DNA of 64,000 nt from Bartonella sp. ML70XJBT.G (GCF_028618575.1 NZ_JAQITA010000001.1:233101-297100); one strand, 5' to 3'. Numbered from the stretch's first letter, positions 28,428-37,239 are shown. Notes: generated by a model not told the origin, from the sequence alone. Numbers and translations: made by a program.

Positions 28428-30218
28428 ATGAATCTCTTTAATCATTCAGAAAAATCTACCACACCTTCTATGAAAAATTCTTCATTCTCTTCGCTTAAAA
28501 CTTTTGCTCCTTATCTTATTCGTTATCGTTGGCTGTTTATTTTTGCTTTTTTCGCTTTAACCGTTGCTGCCCTTATCACACTGGCTTTGCCTGTTGCCAT
28601 CGGTAAAATGTTTGACCATGGTTTTTCTGCTTCAAGCCATGGGCATATCAATTTTTATTTCTTTATGTTATTTGTTTTGGCTTTGCTTCTCGCCCTTGCT
28701 TCGGCTTGCCGTTATTATTGTGTTATCACTTTGGGAGAACGGATTGTTGCCGATTTACGGCGTGATGTTTTTGTCCATATTATGAAACTTTCACCTGCTT
28801 TTTTTGATAAGTCTCATTCTGGTGAACTTGTCTCAAGGCTGCTCACCGATACAACGCAAATAAAATTAGCCGTTGGTTCAACCGCCTCTACCGCTTTACG
28901 CCATTTGATTGTGGTGATTGGTGCAATCGTGATGATGGTGATCACCAATGCAAAATTATCCGCATTGGTGCTGCTTGCTATTCCCTTTGTGGCTATTCCG
29001 TTAGTTATCTTTGGGCGCAAGGTGCGTACACGCACACGTGCGGCACAGGACCGTGTCGCAGATGCCAATGCTTTGGCAACCGAACAGGTGAGTGCTATTC
29101 GTACGGTACAAGCCTTTACCGCTGAAAAACTTGTTGCAACGCGTTTTTCACAGTTGATAGAACGCGCTTTTCAGACAGCGCGCGCTTCTGTGATCTTGCG
29201 TTCTTTTTTTACGGGCTTTGCCATTTTTCTGGTTTTTAGCAGTGTAGTTGCTGTTTTATGGATTGGCTCTCGAGATGTTTTAAATGGCACTATGACGGCA
29301 GGAACTTTAGGTCAGTTTGTTCTCTATGCCGTTTTTGGAGCAACCACTTTTGCACAATTATCGGAACTTGGCGCAGAATTAATACAAGCCGTAGGAGCTG
29401 CTGAACGGCTTGCCGAGTTGCTACAAGAACAGCCTACTATCTTAGCACCTCAAAATCCTGTCTCTTTGGCAAAGCCTGTTCAAGGCGCACTTGTTTTTGA
29501 TCAGGTGGATTTTACTTATCCTTCCAGACCAGAAGACAAGATTTTGCGTTCTCTTTCTTTTTCTATCAAAGCGGGTGAAACGGTTGCTTTTGTTGGCGCT
29601 TCAGGGGCGGGGAAAAGTACAATTTTTTCTTTAATCTTGCGTTTTTATGATCCAACAAGTGGAAAAATTTGCTTTGATGGCGTAGAAGTTAATCGCCTCT
29701 CTTTGCAAGATTTACGTGGTGCAATTTCTTATGTCCCACAAGATGTTGCCATTTTTGATGGCACCCTGCGCGATAATATTATTTTTGGGACAGAAAATGT
29801 CGTGGAAGAGCAAATTATTGCCGCTGCTCAAGCCGCTAATGCCCTTGAATTTATTGAAGCTTTACCAAATGGTTTTGATACTGAAGTGGGAGAACGCGGT
29901 ACGATGCTTTCTGGTGGACAAAAACAACGCATTGGTATTGCGCGGGCGATTTTAAGAAATGCTCCCCTGTTATTGCTCGATGAAGCAACATCTGCTTTAG
30001 ATGCAAACAGTGAAAAGTTGGTGCAAGAAGCCTTAGAAGGGCTCATGCAAAATCGAACAACATTGGTGATTGCTCACCGTTTGGCAACAATTTTAAAAGC
30101 CGATCGGATTCTCGTGATGGATAAAGGCGCCCTTGTGGAAGAAGGAACCCATGCAGAGCTTGTGGCAAAAAATGGCGTTTATGCTTACCTTGCCAAATTG
30201 CAATTTTCACCTGAATAG
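28428..30218 (+). CDS. ABC exporter, fused permease and ATPase
   Basis: A 596-residue half-transporter of the MsbA/ABCB type. Six membrane segments occupy about residues 30-320 (ending near VLYAVFGATTFAQLSELG). The ATPase domain follows with Walker A GASGAGKST, Q-loop VPQD, signature LSGGQKQRIGIARAI, Walker B LLLLDEATSALD and the H-loop IAHRLAT. It works as a homodimer in the inner membrane. The substrate cannot be inferred; lipid, peptide or drug export are all possible. The gene next to rpmE is conserved in Rhizobiales. Confidence 0.9.
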   Translation: MNLFNHSEKSTTPSMKNSSFSSLKTFAPYLIRYRWLFIFAFFALTVAALITLALPVAIGKMFDHGFSASSHGHINFYFFMLFVLALLLALASACRYYCVITLGERIVADLRRDVFVHIMKLSPAFFDKSHSGELVSRLLTDTTQIKLAVGSTASTALRHLIVVIGAIVMMVITNAKLSALVLLAIPFVAIPLVIFGRKVRTRTRAAQDRVADANALATEQVSAIRTVQAFTAEKLVATRFSQLIERAFQTARASVILRSFFTGFAIFLVFSSVVAVLWIGSRDVLNGTMTAGTLGQFVLYAVFGATTFAQLSELGAELIQAVGAAERLAELLQEQPTILAPQNPVSLAKPVQGALVFDQVDFTYPSRPEDKILRSLSFSIKAGETVAFVGASGAGKSTIFSLILRFYDPTSGKICFDGVEVNRLSLQDLRGAISYVPQDVAIFDGTLRDNIIFGTENVVEEQIIAAAQAANALEFIEALPNGFDTEVGERGTMLSGGQKQRIGIARAILRNAPLLLLDEATSALDANSEKLVQEALEGLMQNRTTLVIAHRLATILKADRILVMDKGALVEEGTHAELVAKNGVYAYLAKLQFSPE

Positions 30219-30861
30219 GTGATCCACACGAATAAGAGCTCTTGATAAAGAGACACTTAGAAGAGATAAACAGCACTCTTTTTTAAGTAGCCTTATCAAG
30301 TTTAAGGGCTTATGAAAGCAAGAAGAGCAAAAATTAAGACAAAAAAGAGGGGCAAGAATTTGAGGCATGTTTCTTTTTGAATTCTTGAATGAGTTTTTAT
30401 TGTAAGATGGAGCATTTTTTATAAAATAATTCACCTATATGCAGAATAGCCTAGGTATACAGAATATAAAATGATGCCAAGCTAAAGATGCCCAATGTTT
30501 TCGTACAGTTGGTAGCGTGCAGAGCTGATAAATAGAAAAATAAATGCTTTTTGTTGATGGATTCAACAGGGTGAACAGAGAGGCAGCATATTTTGCTGTG
30601 TTAAGATTTTGAGTCCTTTGCTTCCTATTTTGTGAATTAGGCATTTTGAGGGCTTATTTTGCAAATGCATAAAGCATGATAGCAGTATAATTAAATACAA
30701 ATTGTTATATTTTACCAATGTAATCAGCTATATTTTGTGTATTATTTTGTTAAAATAGAATATGTAGTGATTCTCAAGTCAGATATACACATAATGATAC
30801 AATATCGAGAAATCGGTACAGGAGCTGTACTCAATGTTGGTGAGGATAAAAGAGCGCAAGA
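30219..30861. other. Intergenic region with an operator-like palindrome
   Basis: About 640 very AT-rich bases without a supported gene. A perfect 6 bp inverted repeat with 3-base spacer (GTACAG-GAG-CTGTAC, 30816-30830) lies 30 bases before the orphan gene at 30862 and could be its operator. A 30-codon ORF (30793-30885) runs across it without a ribosome binding site. Confidence 0.45.
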
Positions 30862-32199
30862 ATGGGTGATCACGATACTTTCATAGTTATAGTAGGAATA
30901 ATCATAGCAGGGAGCATAATCTATAGCCTTTGGTTAGCAAATCATCAGAAAAAGCAATTACGTGAACAACTTGAGCAATGTGAGAAATTACTGCAGCTAC
31001 GATATCGAGAGTGCGCGATATATCAAAATATTCTTGCACAGGGAGAGCAAAGACTTTTTCAAAAAACGCAAAAAATATCAAAGGAATGGATTGCGCAATG
31101 GGATGAGGGAGTAAGGCAATGGGAAAGGAGTATATTGGAAATAAAAAATCCTGAGTATTTTTCTGAAATTAGTGACAAGCAGTATCCAGTGGTGGTGGCA
31201 GATATTTGTGCTCACGGATATGCAGATACATTTCTTCTTTATGAGGATGCGCTGAGAGTAAAATTTACTGCTGAGCAGATTGAAAGAATAAATAAATTAA
31301 TGATACGCCCAATTTTTAAGCAAACTTATCCTAAAGTTGTGCGATTGATGAGACAAAATGGCATTAAATTGCGAAAGTTTGTGGATCCTTTGACGAAAAA
31401 AAAACGCTATAAGCCTACAATGCTGTTGTTTCATTGGTGGTTATATATGATTGATGATATGATTACAGCTGAATATGAACAGCAACAAAAAGATAAAGTT
31501 TTACAGCGCGGTGAAGAGTTAAAAGCGGAAATCGGCTTTGAAAATATGCCTGAGGATATAGAAGGATACATGTCTGAATATATAAAAGTAAGCATGTTTG
31601 AATATATAGATATAGAAAGAGATAAACCTAAATATACAGAATATGAGATGCTAGAATCCATAGATCGGTGTGGACGTTTTCTATCTCATAATTACCGACT
31701 ACTATGCATTTGTAAAAAGGGGCTTCTCTCATTCTTGTATGATGTTTCCAGTGATTATAAGGCGGCAAGAGAAACTTTTATTTACTATAAGATGCTTATT
31801 GATACGGTGAAAGAAGGATATATTGCCTTTGATGAAGATTGTCGTTGCGCTACGGTTGAAAGGGCAATGAAGGTTTGTAGAAAGAAAGATAAAGAAGAGA
31901 AAAAAGACCTTAGTATTTCTGAAAAAACTCCAACATTTGAAGAAGCTTACAAATTAGGCGTTGAAGCATGGATGAGGTCATCAAATGAGACATGTGATAA
32001 CCGGTTGATCTTTTGGGAGGAGCTTATCACACAAACAAAATTAGAAGTTATTTTCGGTGATAAGAAGGTGCAAGCATTGCAAGAGGCTATTGATAAAGAA
32101 AGAGAACGGTTTGAGAATGAAATACAATCAGCAATTCTCGCAAATAAATATTTGAATTACAATAAATCTTACGCTTATTTGGCAAGTACTCTGAGATAA
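30862..32199 (+). CDS. Membrane-anchored coiled-coil protein of unknown function
   Basis: A 445-residue protein that I do not recognise. One N-terminal membrane helix (about residues 7-26, FIVIVGIIIAGSIIYSLWLA) is followed by a heptad-like coiled coil (about 28-75, KKQLREQLEQCEKLLQL). A large hydrophilic domain rich in K, E, Y and I follows, so the bulk should be cytoplasmic. No catalytic motif is apparent. Low GC and position between two conserved blocks suggest an accessory gene. The ribosome binding site is weak. It is long, open and coding-like. Confidence 0.75.
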   Translation: MGDHDTFIVIVGIIIAGSIIYSLWLANHQKKQLREQLEQCEKLLQLRYRECAIYQNILAQGEQRLFQKTQKISKEWIAQWDEGVRQWERSILEIKNPEYFSEISDKQYPVVVADICAHGYADTFLLYEDALRVKFTAEQIERINKLMIRPIFKQTYPKVVRLMRQNGIKLRKFVDPLTKKKRYKPTMLLFHWWLYMIDDMITAEYEQQQKDKVLQRGEELKAEIGFENMPEDIEGYMSEYIKVSMFEYIDIERDKPKYTEYEMLESIDRCGRFLSHNYRLLCICKKGLLSFLYDVSSDYKAARETFIYYKMLIDTVKEGYIAFDEDCRCATVERAMKVCRKKDKEEKKDLSISEKTPTFEEAYKLGVEAWMRSSNETCDNRLIFWEELITQTKLEVIFGDKKVQALQEAIDKERERFENEIQSAILANKYLNYNKSYAYLASTLR

Positions 32200-32687
32200 T
32201 GGTTAAATGAAGGGGGAGCGGGGTACTGTATAAATCAATGAATTTGCTGGAATCTCTGTCACTGCGCAGTGGTGAAAAAGAGTGAAAAGTAATGAGAGGC
32301 ATATGTGACAGCTCTTAGCAAAGAGGAGAGGCGTTTGGAGCCAATCTTTTTTTTTGCGTAGTATCAAGAGAATATAAGGGGTAGGGGAGGCTTTTTGCCT
32401 TGGCTGTTGCTTTTGAGAGCGTTTTGTTGTGATGGTGCTTTTAATCTTATAGTTTGTTTGTGGAGGAAATGAGGAAAACAGCAGAGTTAATAATATTGGC
32501 TCAGCTGTCATTGCATCTTTTGAAGTTTATGGAGGCATTGATTGTTGGTGATGGCTTTTTGTTACCATCTTATCCATTATTTCCTATCGTTTCTGTAAAG
32601 AAAGTTGAAAATCTTCCTCCACATTGTTTTTTCGGATTCTAAGGGACTTGCTCTGTAGACTTTTTTAAACACGATGTTAAGATTATA
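32200..32687. other. Intergenic region after the orphan gene
   Basis: No supported gene. A 12 bp perfect palindrome (CACTGCGCAGTG, 32260-32271) is the only feature I noticed. Confidence 0.4.
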
Positions 32688-32911
32688 AGATTTAAATGCC
32701 TTTTTGAGAACTCTCTCTCATTTGATGGGGATGTATTCATTGCCAGCAAGGATATTTTTTTGCCAAAGATACCGTTGCCACCTTCCATATCGGTGATAAA
32801 ACCACCGATTTGGCGGACCATTCATATTTCAGTAACCATAGGTAAAATTTGCTGGTTGTCTTCCCAAAAGCCATTGGTTCGACCAGAAGCACAATCAAGA
32901 GCAAGCCAGCA
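32688..32911 (-). pseudogene. Degenerate copy of the 3' end of suhB, part 1
   Basis: Matches suhB 33283-33505 with many substitutions and small indels (shared blocks ATTGCCAGCAAGGATATTTT and GGTTCGACCAGAAGC with one change). It follows suhB in the same orientation. The match stops at a junction with the integrase repeat and resumes at 33163. Confidence 0.9.
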
Positions 32912-33155
32912 TCATCATTATATTTGCCAGCTGCCAATGTTGCGACAGCCTTTGTATTTGAGAGCATTCATAACAGCTATTTTTAGTCCTTTCTTGTACA
33001 GTTTTTACCCACACTCTAGTCTCGCTTGTGACGTGCAAAAAAATGGTTTTGATCGATTCAAGTTAAGCAGATTTGAAATGAAAGAATCTTACGATATTCG
33101 GGGTTCTCATTCAATATGAATAACGATAAACTATCATTATAAATCAATATATTAT
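32905..33155 (-). mobile_element. Integrase 5' fragment inserted in the suhB remnant
   Basis: Copy 2 of the repeat at 14343-14596. It retains the integrase start (MLSNTKAVATLAAGKYNDD, minus strand from 32967) but is cut after about 24 codons, where the frame runs into suhB-derived DNA. The two suhB flanks are nearly contiguous in suhB, so this piece marks an insertion in the duplicate. Confidence 0.82.
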
Positions 33156-33162
33156 TAAGTGA

Positions 33163-33275
33163 AGGGTGCTAAAACGGCGAAGTCCAGAAACGTTCATCAC
33201 ATTGCAAGAGTGCAATGAGAGAGGATCTGGGCAACAGAAACGGGGGTACCCATGGTAATGGCATATTATTCTCTT
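33163..33275 (-). pseudogene. Degenerate copy of suhB, part 2
   Basis: Resembles suhB at about 33507-33625 (AAAACGGCGAAGTCCAGAAAC is shared except its edge). It ends just before the real suhB stop. With part 1 it makes up one interrupted partial duplicate. Confidence 0.82.
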
Positions 33276-33282
33276 TTGAGGT

Positions 33283-34074
33283 TTAAATGCCTTTTTTGAG
33301 GACTCTCTCTAGTTTGATGCGAATAAGTTCATTGCCAGCAAGGATATTTTTTTTGCGAAAGATATCGTTGCCACCTTCCTTATCGGTGACAAAACCACCG
33401 GCTTCGCGGACCATTAATATTCCAGCAGCCATATCCCAAATTTGTAAATTGTCTTCCCAATAGCCATCAGTTCGACCAGAAGCGACATAAGCTAAATCAA
33501 GAGCAGCAGCGCCAAAACGGCGAAGTCCAGAAACCTCTGCCATCACATTGCGCAGTTCAATGAGATAGGTCCCATGATCTTTGCGACCCAAATGGGGCAT
33601 CCCTGTGGCAATGACACAATCTTCTAACCTGCGTCGTGCAGAAACACGACAACGCCGGTCATTAAAAAAAGCACCACCACCACGTTCAGCGGTAAAGAGT
33701 TCATCACTTACCGGATTATAAATGACACCAGCAACAATTTTTCCTTGACTCTCTAAAGCAATGGAAACAGCAAAAAAAGGAATGCCATGGAGAAAATTTG
33801 TCGTACCATCCAGAGGATCAACGATAAAACGGTGTTGTGAATCTTCGCCAATAATTTCCTCAGACTCTTCCATCAGAAAACCAAATTTGGGGCGCGCTTT
33901 GCTTAATTCATTAAAAATAATTTTTTCTGCTTTACGATCTGCTTGGCTTACATAATCTGCTGGTCCCTTCAAAGACACTTGCAAATTTTGTACCTCTCCA
34001 TAATCACGCACCAGCGAGCGTCCTGCTTTCATTGCGGCTTGCACCATGACATTCATGATTGCAGAATGTGCCAT
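33283..34074 (-). CDS. suhB: Inositol monophosphatase family protein
   Basis: Mg-dependent phosphatase of the inositol monophosphatase/SuhB family, 263 residues. The metal-binding motifs are present: EESEEI (about residues 67-72), DPLDGTTNFLHGIPFF (about 86-101) and WDMAAGILMVREAGG (about 213-227). In vivo substrates include myo-inositol 1-phosphate; SuhB also takes part in rRNA antitermination in enterics. It sits 11 bases downstream of efp and is probably co-transcribed with it. A decayed copy of its 3' end follows. Confidence 0.93.
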   Translation of the reverse strand: MAHSAIMNVMVQAAMKAGRSLVRDYGEVQNLQVSLKGPADYVSQADRKAEKIIFNELSKARPKFGFLMEESEEIIGEDSQHRFIVDPLDGTTNFLHGIPFFAVSIALESQGKIVAGVIYNPVSDELFTAERGGGAFFNDRRCRVSARRRLEDCVIATGMPHLGRKDHGTYLIELRNVMAEVSGLRRFGAAALDLAYVASGRTDGYWEDNLQIWDMAAGILMVREAGGFVTDKEGGNDIFRKKNILAGNELIRIKLERVLKKGI

Positions 34075-34085
34075 ATCTTATTCCT

Positions 34086-34661
34086 TTATTTATCCTTTTC
34101 ATTTGCACGACGCAAATAAGTTAATTCGTTGGTATCGACAATGACACGTTCACCAGAATTAATAAAGGGAGGGACAAGAATACGAATACCATTTTCAAGA
34201 ATGGCCGGTTTATAAGAGGATGTGACCGTTTGCCCTTTGATGGCGGGGTCAGCTTCAGCAATCGTCACCACAACTTGATCGGGAAGCGATATGCCAATGG
34301 GCTTTTCTTGATAAAGCTCAACCGTAACAGTCATCCCATCTTGGAGAAAAGCAGCGCGCTCACCAACAAAATCCTTTTGTAATTCAAGCTGTTCATAAGA
34401 TTCTGAATCCATAAAAATGAGAGCATCACCTTGTTGATAAAGAAAGGTAAAGTCCTTTTGTTCAAGGCGTACGCGCTCAACCGTTTCAGCAGCACGAAAG
34501 CGCTCATTGAGTTTTGTACCATCAATGAGGTTTTTCATTTCAACTTGATTAAATGCACCACCCTTTCCTGGTTTGACAGCATTGCATTTCACAGCAACCC
34601 ATAGGCTGCCTTGATGCTCAATTACATTCCCAGGGCGAATTTCATTGCCATTAATTTTCAT
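34086..34661 (-). CDS. efp: Translation elongation factor P
   Basis: EF-P binds ribosomes stalled at polyproline and promotes peptide bond formation. The 191-residue protein has three beta-barrel domains; the domain I loop KPGKGGAF carries the lysine expected to be modified (about residue 34). The central domain and the C-terminal [20 protein letters not shown] signature are intact. Upstream of the gene is an unusual degenerate tandem repeat (34693-34838). suhB follows. Confidence 0.96.
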   Translation of the reverse strand: MKINGNEIRPGNVIEHQGSLWVAVKCNAVKPGKGGAFNQVEMKNLIDGTKLNERFRAAETVERVRLEQKDFTFLYQQGDALIFMDSESYEQLELQKDFVGERAAFLQDGMTVTVELYQEKPIGISLPDQVVVTIAEADPAIKGQTVTSSYKPAILENGIRILVPPFINSGERVIVDTNELTYLRRANEKDK

Positions 34662-34692
34662 CGTCTCTATCCAATTCTATGCCTGTAAAAAG

Positions 34693-34838
34693 AGCTCTCT
34701 TTTGTCCTTATAGCTCTTTTTCTCGTTGTTTTGGCAGCGAGCTCTCATGTTGTTTTTAGGGTGAGCCCCCTTGTTATCCTTGCGGTAGGCTCCTCTCATC
34801 ATCTTTGCGGTAAGCTCTTTGCTTGTCTTTGCGGTAGA
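34693..34838. repeat. Degenerate 20-28 bp tandem repeat upstream of efp
   Basis: About six units, each starting GCTC or GCCC and, in the best units, ending CTTTGCGGTAR, are arranged head to tail. The last three units are the clearest (TTGCGGTAGGCTC, TTTGCGGTAAGCTC, TTTGCGGTAGAC). The array lies in the efp promoter region. The rest of 34839-35150 shows nothing definite. Confidence 0.7.
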
Positions 34839-35153
34839 CTTTTTACACTCTGAGAGAAAAGCCTAGATAAGTGCTGCAAAAAAAGAGCTTTTCAACCCTT
34901 TGCAAGATCATAAAAAATGCCAAGACGCAAGCCTTTTCAAAATTTACACAAAGATTTTTGCATAAAGGATTTTTGCATAAAGAGTGTTATGGGGATTCTT
35001 ATGAAGAATGTATAGGGGGATGAAAATTTATCTCTTGGGAGCACAAGGATATTATTTTTTGAAAACAGAAGGGGGTTTTGTTGCGTCTTTGCGTGTTTTT
35101 TCCCATTGTATATTGTTATGATCTTTCATACAGCAAAGCTGTCGTCATTTTTA

Positions 35154-35190
35154 TTGCCAATCCTCTCAAATTACTTTATGAATTGAGAGG
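35154..35190 (+). promoter_or_regulatory. Promoter with overlapping inverted repeat, leader copy A
   Basis: A -35 box TTGCCA (35154-35159), a 17-base spacer and a -10 box TATGAA (35177-35182) are seen. An 8 bp inverted repeat (CCTCTCAA at 35162-35169, TTGAGAGG at 35183-35190) straddles the -10 box, an arrangement fit for repressor binding. The boxes are conserved in copies B (35909-35937) and C (40072-40100, minus strand). Confidence 0.72.
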
Positions 35191-35390
35191 TGTTTTGGTC
35201 GCATACGCAACGACCAATAGAGTGTTGGAAGCTCGAAAACTCAAACATGGAAATTGATCCTGCTTTGCAGGTGTCCCGGGATTCCGGGGGCTTTTGTTAT
35301 GTCCAAGTGCCATAGGTACTAAAAGCAAAAGACTGATTTGAGTTCAGTGCTTCCAACCTCCCGGAATAACAATGCGAGGGCGCTCGCAAC
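35189..35390 (+). ncRNA. Brt-like structured leader RNA, copy A
   Basis: From the predicted transcription start to the hairpin before the Xre gene is about 200 bases. Helices seen: GTTGGAAGC (35224-35232) with GCTTCCAAC (35349-35357), AACTCAAA (35238-35245) with TTTGAGTT (35337-35344), and a GCGAG/CTCGC hairpin (35374-35387). The first two helices change sequence but keep pairing in copies B and C. Position, size and linkage to an Xre gene match the Bartonella regulatory transcripts (Brt) known from B. henselae; the identity is inferred. Confidence 0.78.
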
Positions 35391-35404
35391 CGGTGGGAGG
35401 GGAA

Positions 35405-35776
35405 ATGCAAGATAAAAATCCTTATAACGACAAATTCATTGATAAATTCGTTGGCAAAAAAATTCGCTTCAGACGAAACATGCTGAAAATGTCTCAGAAA
35501 ACCTTAGCGGATCACTTGAAGGTTAGTGCTCAACAAATTCAAAAATACGAGACAGGGCTAAATCGTGTGAGTGCGGGGCGTTTAAAGGAAATTGCCGATA
35601 TTTTCAATGTTCCCATAGCCTTTTTTTACGCCGAACTCTTCACAAAACAACACACCCATCATGATGAGGTCATCTCAAGCAGAGAAGAATATCTGCTGTT
35701 AAAAAATTTTAGAATCCTTGCTAAAGTAAAACAAAGAGCAATTTTACAATTAATCTCTGAGCCAAATGAAAGCTAA
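35405..35776 (+). CDS. Xre-family regulator (Trp-like), copy A
   Basis: A 123-residue DNA-binding protein. A helix-turn-helix of the Cro/CI type spans about residues 15-70 (KIRFRRNMLKMSQKTLADHL, then [20 protein letters not shown]). The C-terminal part ends with EEYLLLKNFRILAKVKQRAIL. GGGAGGGG precedes the ATG at 35405; a longer frame from 35372 would begin inside the leader hairpin. In B. henselae such proteins lie behind Brt RNAs and affect the badA adhesin. Near-identical relatives are at 36159-36537 and 39481-39852. Confidence 0.88.
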   Translation: MQDKNPYNDKFIDKFVGKKIRFRRNMLKMSQKTLADHLKVSAQQIQKYETGLNRVSAGRLKEIADIFNVPIAFFYAELFTKQHTHHDEVISSREEYLLLKNFRILAKVKQRAILQLISEPNES

Positions 35777-35804
35777 AGAGAGGATTTTACATACTCTGTT
35801 TCTC

Positions 35805-35823
35805 CGCATGCATGCGTATTTTT
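35805..35823 (+). terminator. Terminator after Xre copy A
   Basis: The perfect palindrome CGCATGCATGCG (35805-35816) is followed by TATTTTT. An outer pair of arms (AAGAGAGG near 35776 and CCTCTCTT near 35835) can extend the structure. The same flank lies behind copy C. Confidence 0.65.
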
Positions 35824-35943
35824 AAAAAGCCTCTCTTCTTCATGTAGATGCCTTCTGATTGCATGAAAACACGCCGCCTTTCTCAGAGCAACATTGTTTT
35901 AATTCTTATTGCCAATTTCCTGAAATTACTTTATGAATCGAGA

Positions 35944-36146
35944 GGTGTTTTGGTCGTATACGCGGCGACCGAAAGGGAACTGAAAGCCCTAAATCCGAGC
36001 GTAAAAATGAACCCGCTTTGTGGGTATCCTGGGATTCCGGGAGATTTTGCACTGTCCAAGTGCTTTTCTGCACTAAAAGCAAAATGCTGACTCGGATTCA
36101 GTACTTTCAGACTCCCGGAATACCAATGCGAGGGCGCTCGCAACCG
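35944..36146 (+). ncRNA. Brt-like structured leader RNA, copy B
   Basis: Same architecture as copy A, behind TTGCCA-17-TATGAA (35909-35937). Helices: CTGAAAG (35970-35976) with CTTTCAG (36104-36110), and AATCCGAG (35992-35999) with CTCGGATT (36091-36098). These are compensatory versions of the copy A helices. The inverted repeat over the -10 box is broken here (TTTCCTGAAA). The regulator behind it is frameshifted. Confidence 0.78.
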
Positions 36147-36158
36147 GCGGGAGGGAAA

Positions 36159-36537
36159 ATGCAAGGTAAAAATCCTCATAATGACATTTTCAATGACAAA
36201 TTCATTGGCAAAAAAATTCGCTTTAGACGAAAAATGCTGAAAATGTCTCAGAAACAATTAGGATATGCTTTAGGAGTAAGTTTCCAACAAATTCAAAAAT
36301 ATGAAAAAGGCTCAAACCGTGTGAGTGCGGGGCGTTTAAAGGAAATTGCGATATTTTCAATGTTCCCATTGCCTTTTTTACGCCGAACTTTTCACAAAAC
36401 AACACACCCCAACCTATCATGATGAGGTCATCTCAAGCAGAGAAGAATATCTGCTTTTGAAAAGATTTCGTGTTCTCACTACGATAAAACGCAGAGCGAT
36501 TTTACAGCTGCTGTCTGAACCAAATGAAAGCTTTTAG
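36159..36537 (+). pseudogene. Xre-family regulator copy B, single-base frameshift
   Basis: Begins [11 protein letters not shown] with an intact helix-turn-helix ([20 protein letters not shown]). The frame is lost at about 36347, where AAATTGCGATATTTT replaces AAATTGCCGATATTTT of copy A: one C is missing. The remainder ([23 protein letters not shown], ending LLSEPNESF) continues in another frame to 36537. The truncated product would keep the DNA-binding domain. Confidence 0.9.
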
Positions 36538-36837
36538 CACCATACATGCCCCACAAGCTTTGTGCATCTGTAATCATGTGCATTCTTAAGGGTAGCCTCG
36601 GAATGCTTGAAAATTGATTTGGTCAACTTAGAGTAGCGCTTAGCACATCATTTTATTTTGTATGTTAAGCATAAGCTGATGCTATGGGAGATGATGCAAT
36701 TTTTTAAAAACGTGTAAAATTGATGACTTAACGTTTGATTGGATAGCGATATGTGGTAGTACAATTATCAAAAAGTTGCTTTCCTTTCTTGGGAGAGCTT
36801 CCTAAGAGAAAGTAAAAAAAGAAGGGGGGAATTAAAG

Positions 36838-37239
36838 ATGTTAAAATATTTATTGCTATCACCGCTTGTGTTGGCGGCTGGTTGTGCATCTGTAGGTCTT
36901 TCATCAAATTATGTTGGTCACGGTATTACGAAGAATACTGCCAAATTCATTGCTCATGATTATGTTCACGTTATCAAAAGACCCTTACCACCAGCTACAA
37001 GCACAGTTATTATAAAGAAAAATAATACAGCAGACAACTTTACTCCTTTATTTATCGATCTGTTGCGGCGAACTGGATATAATGTCATTTATACAGATCA
37101 GCCCCAAAAGCAGAAAAATAGGGGTGTAAATTTGTTTTACATGCTCACACCAAAGAATGATGGACGTATAATCTCTGTTTTTCAGTATGAGTGGGCTGGA
37201 GAACCAAGTTATTATCTACATATTTATCAGAATAAATGA
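36838..37239 (+). CDS. TrbH-like lipoprotein
   Basis: A 133-residue protein with a lipoprotein signal (LLLSPLVLAAGCASVG, cysteine at residue 16) and a good ribosome binding site (GAAGGGGGG). The mature part (RPLPPATSTVIIKK, then FTPLFIDLLRRTGYNVIYTD) resembles TrbH, a lipoprotein of conjugation (Trb) systems, where PPA followed by a later LRxxGY segment is typical. No other trb gene lies nearby, so it is an isolated survivor or a different small lipoprotein. Confidence 0.62.
   Translation: MLKYLLLSPLVLAAGCASVGLSSNYVGHGITKNTAKFIAHDYVHVIKRPLPPATSTVIIKKNNTADNFTPLFIDLLRRTGYNVIYTDQPQKQKNRGVNLFYMLTPKNDGRIISVFQYEWAGEPSYYLHIYQNK

Noticed and set aside
30793..30885. A 30-codon ORF overlapping the orphan gene start
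   Set aside because: No ribosome binding site, too short, and it overlaps the palindrome and the next gene in another frame.
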